DNA of 64,000 nt from assembly GCF_900104815.1 (NCBI RefSeq), contig NZ_FNTD01000004.1:496001-560000 (forward strand), read 5' to 3'. This DNA comes from Streptomyces misionensis (GTDB lineage: Bacteria > Actinomycetota > Actinomycetes > Streptomycetales > Streptomycetaceae). This document shows positions 10,665 through 19,222 of the stretch, one piece after another. Numbering within the stretch: position 1 is the first letter of the stretch; every line of letters begins with the position of its first letter. The position numbers and the translations under genes were made by a program. The notes beneath the pieces are model-generated. The model was given only the letters and a program-made list of their open reading frames with translations, did not search any database and was not told the origin of the DNA.

Positions 10665-11003
10665 TCACACGGGGGTGTGGCCCTCGATGTAGGTGCGGAC
10701 GGCCGGGGGGAGCGCGGCGCGGGCGGTCTCCCCGATCGGCGTCCAGTGGATCTGCTCGGACGCGAGCCGGGCGCCCTCCGACGGTTCCTCGCTGAGGAGT
10801 TGGCAGACCACGGCCCCGGTGCCGTCCAGCGGCGCGGAGCCGTCAACGAGGTAGCCGGTGAGTTCGTAGACGACGCGTGCGGCGGTGGCCTCCGCGGTCT
10901 CGGCCGGCTGCCCGGTGCCCGACGGCAGTTCCCCGCCGTCCGCCTGCCCCACCAGCAGCAGCCGCCCGTCGTAGACGACGACGGCCTGTACGACGTTCCC
11001 CAT
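10665..11003 (-). CDS. Nudix-like protein with degenerate Nudix box
   Basis: A 112-residue protein with the start of a Nudix fold (VVQAVVVYDGRLLLVGQADGGELPSG). Its Nudix box, canonically GX5EX7REUXEEXGU, reads from GTGQPAE to RVVYELTGY: the first Glu, the Arg, one of the EE pair and the Gly remain, but two metal-binding glutamates are replaced by Val and Leu. Hydrolysis of a nucleoside diphosphate derivative is therefore doubtful. The ATG follows AGGGGGG. It lies downstream of the DAG-kinase-like gene on the same strand, 84 bp after that gene's stop. Confidence 0.6.
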   Translation of the reverse strand: MGNVVQAVVVYDGRLLLVGQADGGELPSGTGQPAETAEATAARVVYELTGYLVDGSAPLDGTGAVVCQLLSEEPSEGARLASEQIHWTPIGETARAALPPAVRTYIEGHTPV

Positions 11004-11087
11004 GCGTTCCCCCCTGTTCTCCCGCCCGTCCGCGGTGCCCCGCCCGGTCGTTGCTCGCCTACCCGCGCCGCGGGGGCGGCACACGGG

Positions 11088-11987
11088 TCAGGCCGGATCG
11101 GCCGGCCGGTACAGCACGGGCAGGTCCCCGGGCCGCACCCGCACCGTCACGGGCAGGGTGGCCTCCACCTCGCCGTCGGCGCCGTAGGGGACGGGACGGG
11201 TGGCCTCGATGCGCAGTTCCCTGGCGCGCAGGACGCGCACTTCGGGGCGGCGTATGTGGGCGCCGGTGCGCAGCTCGTTCATCAGGGTGAAGAACAGTCG
11301 GCGGGGCGCCTCTCGGATCATCACGACGTGCAGCAGGCCGTCGTCCACCCGGGCACCGGGGGCGATCTGCCGGCCGGAGCCGTAGTAGGGGGAGTTGGCG
11401 GCGACGACCGTGTAGCCGCGGTGGCGGTGTTCCGCGCCGTCGACGGTGACGCGGTAGTCGGCCGGCCGCCAGGTGGTGACGGCGCGCAGTCCGCCCGCGT
11501 AGTAGGAGGCGGAGCCGCGCAGCAGCCGGGCGTGGTTGGCGTGCCGGTTGGCCAGCGCGTCGACCCCGGCGTAGACGCTGCCGAGGACCACGGTGCGCCG
11601 GTGGACGGCGGACTCCACCTCGATGGTGTCCACCGGGCGCGGCTCCGCGTGCAGCAGGATGTCGGCGAGCGCGGCGGGCTCGGACGGCAGGCCGAGGGCG
11701 CGGGCGAAGTCGTTGCCGCGCCCGGCCGGGACGATCCCGAAGACGGTTCCGGTGCCGCTCAGCGCGCCGCCGATGCCGCCGGTGATGCCGTCGCCGCCGA
11801 CGGCGAGCACGATCCGGCCCCGCTCGCCGGCCCGGCGGGCGATGTCCTGGGCGTGGGCCAGGCTGTTGCTGTACTCGGTGTCGAGACCCGCCCCGGCCTC
11901 GCGCAGCAGGCGGGCCACCTGGAGCAGCGTGGCCGCCGCGGTGGAACCGCCCGCGGTCGGGTTGACGACGGCGGTGAACTGGCGCAT
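11088..11987 (-). CDS. Diacylglycerol/lipid kinase family protein (YegS/DgkB-like)
   Basis: A 299-residue lipid kinase. The N-terminal DAGK catalytic domain carries VNPTAGG (8-14), the nucleotide-binding VGGDGITGGIGG (63-74) and PAGRGNDFAR near 88-97. The C-terminal beta-sandwich includes GSVYAGVDALAN, NSPYYGSGRQIAPGARVDDG and the final GEVEATLP. Such enzymes phosphorylate diacylglycerol or related lipids to phosphatidate-type products at the membrane. It starts 33 bp after the alkyl-DHAP-synthase-like gene on the same strand and probably shares its transcript, which ties the block to glycerolipid chemistry. Confidence 0.87.
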   Translation of the reverse strand: MRQFTAVVNPTAGGSTAAATLLQVARLLREAGAGLDTEYSNSLAHAQDIARRAGERGRIVLAVGGDGITGGIGGALSGTGTVFGIVPAGRGNDFARALGLPSEPAALADILLHAEPRPVDTIEVESAVHRRTVVLGSVYAGVDALANRHANHARLLRGSASYYAGGLRAVTTWRPADYRVTVDGAEHRHRGYTVVAANSPYYGSGRQIAPGARVDDGLLHVVMIREAPRRLFFTLMNELRTGAHIRRPEVRVLRARELRIEATRPVPYGADGEVEATLPVTVRVRPGDLPVLYRPADPA

Positions 11988-12020
11988 CGATGTGCCTCCG
12001 GGGCAGGCGGTCGGGTCGGG

Positions 12021-13613
12021 TCAGTCGGTGGGCAGCAGGACGCCGGGGTTGAGCAGGCCGTCGGGGTCCAGGCGGCGCTTGACGGCGCGCAGTGCCTCGA
12101 CGGCCAGCTCTCCGGCCTCCCTGACATACCAGTCGCGGTGGTCGGTGCCCACCCCGTGGTGGTGGGAGATGGTGCCGCCGGCGGCGAGCACGGCCTCGTT
12201 CGCCGCGTGCTTGGCGGGCGTCCAGTGGGCCACCGGGTCCTCGCCCTGGGCGCTGACGACGGTGAAGTAGAGGGAGGCGCCGTTCTCGTAGACGTGGGAG
12301 ATGTGGCACATCACGAGCGGCGGGGTGCCGGCCCGGGTGAGGGTGTCGGTGAGCGCGCCGCGCACGGCGCCGTACAGCTCCGGGATGCGGGACCAGAAGG
12401 CCGCGGTCTCCAGGGTCTCGGCGAAGGCACCGACGTCGAGGAGGGCGTCGCGCAGGTACGGCGCGGAGAAGCGGCCGTGGGCCCAGCGTTCGCCGGGCTC
12501 CGTGCCGAGCGGGGTGCCGCCCGCGGCCGTCAGGACGGCCGCCGCGCGCTCGCGGCGGTGCGCGGTCTCCTCGGGGGTGCCCTCGTAACCGGTGATGGCG
12601 AGGCAGCCGGCGTCGCTCTGGCCGAGGGAGGTGCCGATCTTGTCGGGCGAGGCGAGGCCGATCAGGGTCTCGGTCTCGTCGGACAGGCGCAGCACGGTCG
12701 GCCGTGGTCCGTCCTGGGCGAGCCTGCGCAGCGCGGCGGCGCCCTCCTCGAAGGAGGCGAACCGCCAGCCCTCGTAGATCTTCGTCTCGGGCAGGGGGCG
12801 GACGCGCACGGTGACGGAGGTGATGATGCCGAAGGCGCCCTCGGAGCCGAGGACCAGCTGGCGCAGGTCGGGGCCGGCGGCCGAGCGCGGGGCGCGGCCG
12901 GTCTCCACCGTGCCCTCGGGGGTGGCGAGGGTGAGGCCGAGGACCATCTCGTCGAAGCGGCCGTAGCCGGCGGAGGCCTGGCCGCTGGAGCGGGCCGCGG
13001 CGAAGCCGCCGATGCTCGCCCACTCGAAGGACTGCGGGAAGTGGCCGAGGGTGAAGCCCTGTGCGGCGAGCAGGGCCTCGGCCTCGGGGGCGCGCAGACC
13101 CGGCTGGAGGACGGCGGTGCGCGAGACGGTGTCCAGGTCGAGCAGGCGGTTCATGCGGCGCAGATCGAGGGCGACGAACGCGCCGTGCTCGGGGGCGAGG
13201 CCGCCGACCACGGAGGTGCCGCCGCCGAAGGGGACGGCGGCCAGGCCGTGCGCGGCGCAGGCGCGCAGCACGGCGAGGACCTCGTCGTGGGTGGCGGGCA
13301 GGACCACGGCCTGCGGGACGTCGCGGGTGTCGCCGGTGCGGATGCGCAGCAGGTCGGGGGTGGACTTGCCGCGGGTGTGCCGGATGCGGCTCTCGGGGTC
13401 GGTGCGGACGTGGGCGGCGTCGCCCACGGCCTCGGCGAGCGCCGCGAGGGCGGCCGGGCCGGCCGTGGGGGCGGGCGGCTCGATGTCCTCCAGGGCGAGC
13501 GCGGGGGTGCTGCGCGGCTTGACGCCGAGCAGGTCGCGCAGCAGCCCGGTCACCGAGTCGGGCAGCGGTGCCGCCTTGGCCGGGTCGCCCCAGCCGTTCC
13601 ACAGCATGTCCAT
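12021..13613 (-). CDS. FAD-linked oxidase resembling alkyldihydroxyacetonephosphate synthase
   Basis: A 530-residue vanillyl-alcohol-oxidase/PCMH-type flavoprotein. The FAD-binding segment VPFGGGTSVVGGL lies near residue 130, with VLQPGLRAPEAEALL, SIGGFAAARSSGQASAGYGR and LGSEGAFGIITSVTV following. The C-terminal GGTISHHHGVGTDHRDWY (around 470) is the histidine-rich motif of alkyl-DHAP synthases, which exchange the acyl group of acyl-DHAP for a fatty alcohol to start ether lipids; D-lactate-dehydrogenase-like members are less His-rich. Neighbours are a DAG-kinase-like gene (33 bp downstream) and, divergently, TetR plus GlpD. This fits glycerophospholipid metabolism, but activity as an ether-lipid synthase is inference. 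Confidence 0.8.
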   Translation of the reverse strand: MDMLWNGWGDPAKAAPLPDSVTGLLRDLLGVKPRSTPALALEDIEPPAPTAGPAALAALAEAVGDAAHVRTDPESRIRHTRGKSTPDLLRIRTGDTRDVPQAVVLPATHDEVLAVLRACAAHGLAAVPFGGGTSVVGGLAPEHGAFVALDLRRMNRLLDLDTVSRTAVLQPGLRAPEAEALLAAQGFTLGHFPQSFEWASIGGFAAARSSGQASAGYGRFDEMVLGLTLATPEGTVETGRAPRSAAGPDLRQLVLGSEGAFGIITSVTVRVRPLPETKIYEGWRFASFEEGAAALRRLAQDGPRPTVLRLSDETETLIGLASPDKIGTSLGQSDAGCLAITGYEGTPEETAHRRERAAAVLTAAGGTPLGTEPGERWAHGRFSAPYLRDALLDVGAFAETLETAAFWSRIPELYGAVRGALTDTLTRAGTPPLVMCHISHVYENGASLYFTVVSAQGEDPVAHWTPAKHAANEAVLAAGGTISHHHGVGTDHRDWYVREAGELAVEALRAVKRRLDPDGLLNPGVLLPTD

Positions 13614-13717
13614 TGAACGGTCGTCCTCACAAGGTCGGTGTGCTCGGTCCGGGCGGCGGCCGACGGGCCGTGCGCCGGGCGGCCGTCGCGGTCCACCGGT
13701 TCCGCCCGGCCCGGGGC

Positions 13718-13732
13718 GTTACACTGTTACAC
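13718..13732. promoter_or_regulatory. GTTACAC direct repeat overlapping the tetR start and -10
   Basis: Two copies of GTTACAC (13718-13724 and 13726-13732) abut the ATG at 13733. TACACT at 13720-13725 is a plausible -10, placing transcription initiation at or next to the start codon. There is no Shine-Dalgarno, so the mRNA may be leaderless and the repeat could be the operator for the TetR protein itself. Confidence 0.4.
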
Positions 13733-14347
13733 ATGACGCCTATTCGTCACAACGGTGCCGACGGTTCCGGCACGGACAGCGACCCGGTGCTCGACGCGGT
13801 CCGCGACTGCGTGCTGGCCGTCGGGGTCCGCCGCACCACGCTCGCCGACGTCGCCCGCCGCGCCGGAGTCTCCCGGATGACCCTGTACCGGCGCTGGCCC
13901 GACCTGCGCACACTGGTGGGCGATCTGATGACCCGTGAGTGGATCGCGGTGGCCACCCGGGCGATCCCCGAGGCCGCGCCCGGTGTCGACACGCGCACCC
14001 GGCTGGTGCGGGGGCTGGTGGCCGGCGTCGAGGCGTTCCGGGCGCACCCCCTCTTCCACAAGATCGTCGACGTCGATCCGGAGCTGCTGCTCCCCTATGT
14101 GCTCGACCGGCGCGGGGCGAGCCAGGAGGCGCTGCTCGCGCTGCTGGCCGAGGGCCTGCGCGAGGGCCACGCGGACGGTTCCGTGCGCCCCGGACACATC
14201 GAACGGCAGGCGCGCGCCCTGCTGTTGACCGTGCAGTCCTTCACCCTGTCCCTGCGCACGATGACCGACGAGGACGACCCGGAGCTGGACTCCGCCGCCT
14301 TCCTCGGCGAGCTGCGCACCCTCCTGGAGAGGATCCTGACGCCATGA
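13733..14347 (+). CDS. TetR/AcrR-family transcriptional regulator
   Basis: A 204-residue regulator. Residues about 18-65 form the TetR DNA-binding domain (VLAVGVRRTTLADVARRAGVSRMTLYRRWPDLRTLVGDLMTREW), followed by an all-helical ligand-binding domain. The ATG has no ribosome binding site but lies just downstream of a -10-like TACACT, so a leaderless message is likely. Its stop overlaps the start of glpD (ATGA), so the two are translationally coupled. It faces the ADPS-like/DAG-kinase pair across a 119-bp intergenic region and is the natural candidate to control both arms. Confidence 0.88.
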   Translation: MTPIRHNGADGSGTDSDPVLDAVRDCVLAVGVRRTTLADVARRAGVSRMTLYRRWPDLRTLVGDLMTREWIAVATRAIPEAAPGVDTRTRLVRGLVAGVEAFRAHPLFHKIVDVDPELLLPYVLDRRGASQEALLALLAEGLREGHADGSVRPGHIERQARALLLTVQSFTLSLRTMTDEDDPELDSAAFLGELRTLLERILTP

Positions 14348-15936
14348 GCCAGACCGAGGCGATACCCGGCTCGTCCCTCAACGCGGCCCGGCGCACCCGG
14401 GAGCTGGCCGAGGCCGCGGACGGCCGGACGGTGGACGTCCTGGTCGTCGGGCTCGGCGCCACCGGTGCGGGCGCCGCCCTGGACGCGGCGGCGCGCGGAC
14501 TGGACGTGGTCGCGGTGGACGCCCACGACCTGGCCTTCGGCACCTCGCGCTGGAGCTCCAAGCTCATCCACGGCGGGCTGCGGTACCTGGCGTCCGCGCA
14601 GTTCGACGTGGCGCACGAGAGCGCGGTGGAGCGGGGGGTGCTGATGACCCGCACCGCCCCGCATCTGGTGGCGGCGCAGCCGTTCGTGCTGCCGCTGACG
14701 CCGATGGTGTCGACGGCTCAGGCGTCCATCGCCTGGGCCGGGTTGCGGGCCGGGGACATGCTGCGGCTGGCCGCGCGGACCCCGCGCCAGGTGCTGCCCG
14801 CGCCGCGCCGGCTGTCGGCGACGGAGGCGCGGCACCTCGCGCCCTCGGTGCGGGCGTCCGGGCTGCGCGGCGGGCTGCTGTCCTGGGACGGACGGGTCAC
14901 CGACGACGCCCGGCTGGTGACCGCGCTGGCCCGCACGGCCGCCGCGCACGGCGCGCGGGTGCTGACCCGGGTCCGGATGCTGGAGCTGACCGGCACGGGC
15001 GCCCGGGTCCGGGACGAACTCACCGGCGAGGAGAGCGAGATCAGGGCCCGCGCCGTGATCAACGCGGCCGGGGTGTGGGCGGGCGGACTGGTCGAGGGCA
15101 TCCGGATCCGGCCCTCGCGCGGCACCCATCTGGTGCTGCGCTCGCAGCGGCTCGGCGACCTGCCCGCCGGGCTGCACATCCCGATCCCCGGCGAGACCAA
15201 CCGGTTCGTCCTGGTGCTGCCCCAGGGGGACGGCCGGGTCTACGTCGGCCTCACCGACGAACCCGTCGAGGGCGGCATCCCCGATGTGCCCGAGGTGCCG
15301 GAGACGGACATCGGCTTCCTGCTGGACGTGCTCGGCTCGGCCCTGGACACGCCGGTCGCCCGGGACGAGGTCGTCGGCGCCTTCGCCGGGCTGCGGCCCC
15401 TGCTGGACACCTCGACCGGCGGCACACCGGCCCGCACCTCCGACGTCTCGCGCCGGCACGCCGTGCTGACCTCGCCGGACGGGGTGACCACGGTGGTCGG
15501 CGGCAAGCTCACCACCTACCGCCGGATGGCGCAGGACGCCGTGGACGCCGCGGCCGCGGCCCGGGGGCTTGCCGCGCCCCCGTCCCGGACCGCCGCGCTG
15601 CCCCTGGTCGGGGCCGCCGCACCCGAACGGCTGCGCGCCCTCCCGGTGCCGCGCCGGCTGGTCCGCCGCCACGGCACCGAGGCCGCCGCCGTCCACGCCC
15701 TCATCGCCGAGGACCCCGCACTGGCCGGCCCGGTGCTGCCCGGCCACCCGGTCACCCGCGCCGAACTCCTGTGGGCGGTCCGCCACGAGGGCGCGCTGGA
15801 CGAGTCCGACCTCCTGGACCGGCGCACCCGCATCGGCCTGGTGGACGAGGACCGCGAGGCGGCTGTGGAGGTCGCGCGGGAGGTGCTGGCCCGGGAGGCT
15901 CACAGCAGCCGCCGGATGTCCCCCCGCACCCGGTAG
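14344..15936 (+). CDS. glpD: Glycerol-3-phosphate dehydrogenase, FAD-dependent (GlpD/GlpA type)
   Basis: A 530-residue flavoprotein converting sn-glycerol 3-phosphate to dihydroxyacetone phosphate and passing electrons to the membrane quinone pool. The dinucleotide-binding motif is VVGLGATGAGAALDAAARG (residues about 32-50), followed by GTSRWSSKLIHGGLRYLAS, a GlpD signature. The ATP-grasp-free C-terminal region (VVGGKLTTYRRMAQDAVD and the DAO_C helix bundle) completes the family. It overlaps the tetR stop by 4 nt; GGAGAGGA precedes it. Its 3' end overlaps the convergent WGR gene by 37 nt. Streptomyces usually has a second glpD elsewhere; this copy belongs to the lipid-type cluster. Confidence 0.9.
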   Translation: MSQTEAIPGSSLNAARRTRELAEAADGRTVDVLVVGLGATGAGAALDAAARGLDVVAVDAHDLAFGTSRWSSKLIHGGLRYLASAQFDVAHESAVERGVLMTRTAPHLVAAQPFVLPLTPMVSTAQASIAWAGLRAGDMLRLAARTPRQVLPAPRRLSATEARHLAPSVRASGLRGGLLSWDGRVTDDARLVTALARTAAAHGARVLTRVRMLELTGTGARVRDELTGEESEIRARAVINAAGVWAGGLVEGIRIRPSRGTHLVLRSQRLGDLPAGLHIPIPGETNRFVLVLPQGDGRVYVGLTDEPVEGGIPDVPEVPETDIGFLLDVLGSALDTPVARDEVVGAFAGLRPLLDTSTGGTPARTSDVSRRHAVLTSPDGVTTVVGGKLTTYRRMAQDAVDAAAAARGLAAPPSRTAALPLVGAAAPERLRALPVPRRLVRRHGTEAAAVHALIAEDPALAGPVLPGHPVTRAELLWAVRHEGALDESDLLDRRTRIGLVDEDREAAVEVAREVLAREAHSSRRMSPRTR

Positions 15937-17351
15937 AACCCGCCCGCCGCCGGGTGCAGGGCGTCCACCACGTACCGGGCGCCCGCCTGGCGTATCGCGC
16001 GGGGGAACTGGACGTTCCAGGAGGAGTCGTAGCCGTCGGAGACCACGTGCACCCGCAGCCGGCCGGCGTCCTGGACGCACTCCACGACGACCGAGCCGGT
16101 GGGTGCCTGGGTCACGGTGGCGACGGCCTGCACGGCCGTCGCCGGGGCGTAGGTCGGCAGGGCGGCGGCGAGCTTGACGTCCCGCACCACCGGCACGCTG
16201 CCCTGCTGGGCGGCGCCGATGGCGGTCTCGCTCGCGTCCACGCAGACCAGGGAGCCGTCCGTGGTCACCAGGTACAGCCGCCCGTCGTGGTACTGCATCG
16301 ACAGGGCGGAGCCGCTGCCGGTGCCCAGCTTCCACAGCCGGGTGCCGTCCCGGTCGAAGCAGTAGACGGACGAGGCGGAGTCCCCGGCGAACACGAACCT
16401 GCCGCCCGGCGAGGTGGCGCAGGAGTACACCGCGCTGTCGCAGGCGTACGTCGCCTCGATCGCGCCGGTCGCCTTGGAGAGCCGCTGGACCACCCGGTGC
16501 CCGGTGCCCGCGTACACCGCGTCGTCCTCCTGCCAGCCGAACAGCACCCCGCCGCGGGTGCGGGTGTGCCACAACTCGCCGCCGCCGTCCGGGCGGTAGG
16601 CGGTGACGCCCTGCTGGTGGCCGTGGTAGACGGCACGGTCGTCGGCGCGCACCATCCAGGCGTGCTCGCCCTGGCTGCGACGGGCCCACTGGTGTTCGTC
16701 CTCGTGGTCGATGACGGTGAGCCGGCCGGCGCGGTCCGAGACGTTCAGCACGCCCTCGTGGATGTCCAGCCAGAAGATGTCGACGTCGGCGGTGATGTCG
16801 TAGGCGGCGAAGGGCAGTTTGGAGGACAGGTCGTAGACCTTGCCGTCGTCGCAGCCCGCGTAGATCCAGAAGTCGTCGGCGACCAGGCACTTCACGCCGT
16901 CCGGCAACCCGAAGCGGGCCAGCACGGCGCCCTCGTGGTCCAGGGTGTAGACGTCGCCCGCCTGGTTGCCCACCCAGCAGTGCTCGTCGTCCACATGGAT
17001 GCCGAAGGCGGCCGAGCCGGTCCGGAAACGCCACAGCACCGGTGCCACGGCCCGTGCGGTGGAGGGCGCCGAGGTGACCTGGCGCCGGGTCACCGCGCGC
17101 GGGGCCCGGCCGCCCGGGACCGCCGGGGCGTACCCCTTGCGGACCTTCTCCCCCACCTTCCTCGCGGCGGCGGCCCGTGCCTTCTCCGCGGTCGGGAACG
17201 AGCTGGTCTGGGTCTGCCCGGCGGCGCCGATCCGGCCGTACCGCACCGTCACCACCAGGCCGTCGACGGTCACCTCGTAGAACTTGTGGGCGCCCCCGCC
17301 CTCCTGGGACAGCTCCAGATACGTCGTCTCCCCGGTGGACACCGCGGACAT
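15900..17351 (-). CDS. WGR domain plus beta-propeller (WD40/PQQ-like) protein
   Basis: A 483-residue protein without signal peptide. Residues about 5-80 form a WGR-like domain (FYEVTVDGLVVTVRYGRIGAAGQTQ, TAEKARAAAARKVGEKVRKGY), a module known from PARPs and MolR-type proteins where it contacts nucleic acid. From about 105 to the end, repeated strands with WVGNQAGDVYTLD, IYAGCDDGKVYDL and VFAGDSASSVYCFD signatures build a beta-propeller. The combination suggests a nucleic-acid or stress sensor with a scaffold, but no function is established. Its stop lies inside the 3' end of glpD on the other strand. Confidence 0.75.
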   Translation of the reverse strand: MSAVSTGETTYLELSQEGGGAHKFYEVTVDGLVVTVRYGRIGAAGQTQTSSFPTAEKARAAAARKVGEKVRKGYAPAVPGGRAPRAVTRRQVTSAPSTARAVAPVLWRFRTGSAAFGIHVDDEHCWVGNQAGDVYTLDHEGAVLARFGLPDGVKCLVADDFWIYAGCDDGKVYDLSSKLPFAAYDITADVDIFWLDIHEGVLNVSDRAGRLTVIDHEDEHQWARRSQGEHAWMVRADDRAVYHGHQQGVTAYRPDGGGELWHTRTRGGVLFGWQEDDAVYAGTGHRVVQRLSKATGAIEATYACDSAVYSCATSPGGRFVFAGDSASSVYCFDRDGTRLWKLGTGSGSALSMQYHDGRLYLVTTDGSLVCVDASETAIGAAQQGSVPVVRDVKLAAALPTYAPATAVQAVATVTQAPTGSVVVECVQDAGRLRVHVVSDGYDSSWNVQFPRAIRQAGARYVVDALHPAAGGFYRVRGDIRRLL

Positions 17352-17460
17352 GGCACACCCCTCCCCGCAACGGGCCCGCGGCCGTCCCGGCGGGCCCTCT
17401 CACTGATCACACCGTAGGCGGGGGCACTGACAATCGACCGGACGGCAGGACGCCCGGCGG

Positions 17461-18432
17461 TCAGCCGGCCATCAGCTCCGTGAAGCGGCGGGTGTCGATG
17501 TTGCCGCCCGAGGCGATGACGCCGACGCGGGGCGGGAGGTCCTCGACACGGCCGGACAGCAGGGCGGCCAGGGGGGTGGCGCCGCTGGGCTCCAGCACGA
17601 TCTTCAGCCGTTCGAAGGCGAAGCGCATGGCGTCGATGATCTCCGCGTCACCGACCAGGGCGATGGCGTCGACCAGGCGCCGGTTGACGGTGAACGTCAG
17701 CTCCCCGGGGACGGCCACGGCCTGGCCGTCGGCGACGGTGCGGGGCACGGGGACGGCCACGCGGGTGCCGCTCTCCAGCGACCGCTTGGTGTCGTCGCTG
17801 CCCTCCGGCTCCACCCCGATCACCCGGATGTCCCGGTGCAGCGCCTTGGCGGTGACGGCGCTGCCGGCGATCAGTCCGCCGCCGCCGACGGGCACCAGCA
17901 GGGCGTCCAACGGTCCGGTCTCCTCCAGGAGTTCGAGGGCGGCGGTGCCCTGGCCGGCGATGACGGCCGGGTGGTCGTAGGGCGGGATCAGGGTCAGCCC
18001 CCGGTCCTCGGCGAGCGCCTGGCCGAGCGCGACGCGGTCCTGGGTGTAGCGGTCGTAGGTGACGATCTCCGCGCCGTACCCGGCCGTGGCCTCCATCTTG
18101 GAGCGGGGGGCGTCCTCGGGCATCAGGATGACGGCGGTGGTGCCCAGTTCGCGGGCTGCGAGGGCGGTGGCCTGGGCGTGGTTCCCGGAGGAGTACGCGG
18201 CGACGCCCTTGGCCAGTTCCCCGGGCGTGAGCGAGGCGATGGCGTTGTAGGCGCCGCGGATCTTGAAGGCTCCGATGCGCTGGAGGTTCTCGCACTTGAC
18301 GAACACCTCGGCGCCCACCCGCTCGTTGAGGGTGCGCGAGGTGAGGACGGGGGTGCGGTGGGCGAAGCCCTCGAGGCGTGCGGCGGCCTCGCGGACGTCG
18401 GCGAGGGTGACGGGCAGGTCGGCGGCGGGCAT
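17461..18432 (-). CDS. PLP-dependent threonine/serine dehydratase-like enzyme
   Basis: A 323-residue fold-type II PLP enzyme of the threonine ammonia-lyase group without an ACT regulatory domain. The Schiff-base lysine is Lys57 (IGAFKIRGAYNA), the substrate loop is SSGNHAQ (81-87), the phosphate-binding loop is GGGGLIAGS near 178 and the cofactor-capping SGGNID lies near the end. It should deaminate threonine/serine, or as in related enzymes 3-hydroxyaspartate or a similar beta-hydroxy amino acid. It lies 70 bp downstream of a DauR/YheO-like regulator on the same strand, which suggests an inducible amino-acid catabolic unit rather than isoleucine biosynthesis. Confidence 0.85.
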   Translation of the reverse strand: MPAADLPVTLADVREAAARLEGFAHRTPVLTSRTLNERVGAEVFVKCENLQRIGAFKIRGAYNAIASLTPGELAKGVAAYSSGNHAQATALAARELGTTAVILMPEDAPRSKMEATAGYGAEIVTYDRYTQDRVALGQALAEDRGLTLIPPYDHPAVIAGQGTAALELLEETGPLDALLVPVGGGGLIAGSAVTAKALHRDIRVIGVEPEGSDDTKRSLESGTRVAVPVPRTVADGQAVAVPGELTFTVNRRLVDAIALVGDAEIIDAMRFAFERLKIVLEPSGATPLAALLSGRVEDLPPRVGVIASGGNIDTRRFTELMAG

Positions 18433-18502
18433 GGTGAAGTCCTCTTTCTCTACCGGGCGTTCGTCGGTGTCTGTCGCGGCGTGCGGGTTCCGTTGCCTGG
18501 CC

Positions 18503-19153
18503 TCAGGCGGAATCCGCCGCCGTTTTCGCGTAGTTGTAGACGGTCGCCCGGGACACGCCGAGGAGGTCGGCGATGGTCCGGGCGGCGTCCCGGGACTCGA
18601 AGCAGCCGTCCCGGTACAGCTGCCGGACGAGCGCCTTCTTGTCCGCGCGGCTCAGCGAGCGGGGCGGGCATCCCCGCTCGGCGGCCAACTCCTCGACCAC
18701 ACGGCGCAGTTCGCGGGAGCGGCGGTCGCGCAGCGTCTCCGGGGGCTGATCGCCGTGCCCGGTGTCGGTGGCGACGAGGTTGGCCAGGGTGAGCGCCACG
18801 GGCGAGAGGACGGAGACGTCGAGGTTCAGGCAGAGCGCCGCGACGTACCGGCCCTCGGCGTTCTTGATGCCGATGGACGTGCTCTTCGCGGGGCGGCCGT
18901 CGGGGAACCGGTTGGGGTAGTTCTGGACGACGCCGGGGTAGGCGGGGTCGGCGATCCGGGCCAGGCCCAGTTCCGTGGCCGGGTCGCCGACCCGGCGGCC
19001 GGACAGGTTGTTCTCGATGGCCCGGATCGAGTGGTCGGGATCCCTCAGGTCGTGCAGGACCACCTCGCACAGGCCCGGGAACATCCGGCCCAGGGCGACG
19101 GCGATCTTCTCGGCCTCCCGGACGAGGTGCTCGTCCGCCGCCCCACCGTCCAC
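18503..19153 (-). CDS. YheO/DauR-like PAS-HTH transcriptional regulator
   Basis: A 216-residue regulator. The N-terminal YheO-like PAS domain (residues about 10-120) includes LGRMFPGLCEVVLHDLRDPDHSI and STSIGIKNAEGRYVAALCLNLDVS. The C-terminal helix-turn-helix (about 165-212) has CFESRDAARTIADLLGVSRATVYNYAK. DauR, the characterised member, represses D-arginine catabolism. I use the GTG at 19153, preceded by AGAGGTG; a longer start at 19204 would take in promoter-like sequence. The dehydratase follows in the same direction, so the regulator probably senses that enzyme's amino-acid substrate. Confidence 0.8.
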   Translation of the reverse strand: MDGGAADEHLVREAEKIAVALGRMFPGLCEVVLHDLRDPDHSIRAIENNLSGRRVGDPATELGLARIADPAYPGVVQNYPNRFPDGRPAKSTSIGIKNAEGRYVAALCLNLDVSVLSPVALTLANLVATDTGHGDQPPETLRDRRSRELRRVVEELAAERGCPPRSLSRADKKALVRQLYRDGCFESRDAARTIADLLGVSRATVYNYAKTAADSA

Positions 19154-19222
19154 CGACCCACCTCTTGGCCTGAAAATCCATTTCTGGACAAGGAGGCTAA
19201 GCACTGGAGCGTCCGCTGTCCA

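Noticed and set aside
14095..17403. Very long antisense reading frames (over 1000 codons) across glpD/WGR and the chitinase/P450 region
   Set aside because: They are by-products of high third-position GC opposite real genes. Their translations are low-complexity Arg/Gly/Pro and contain no domains.
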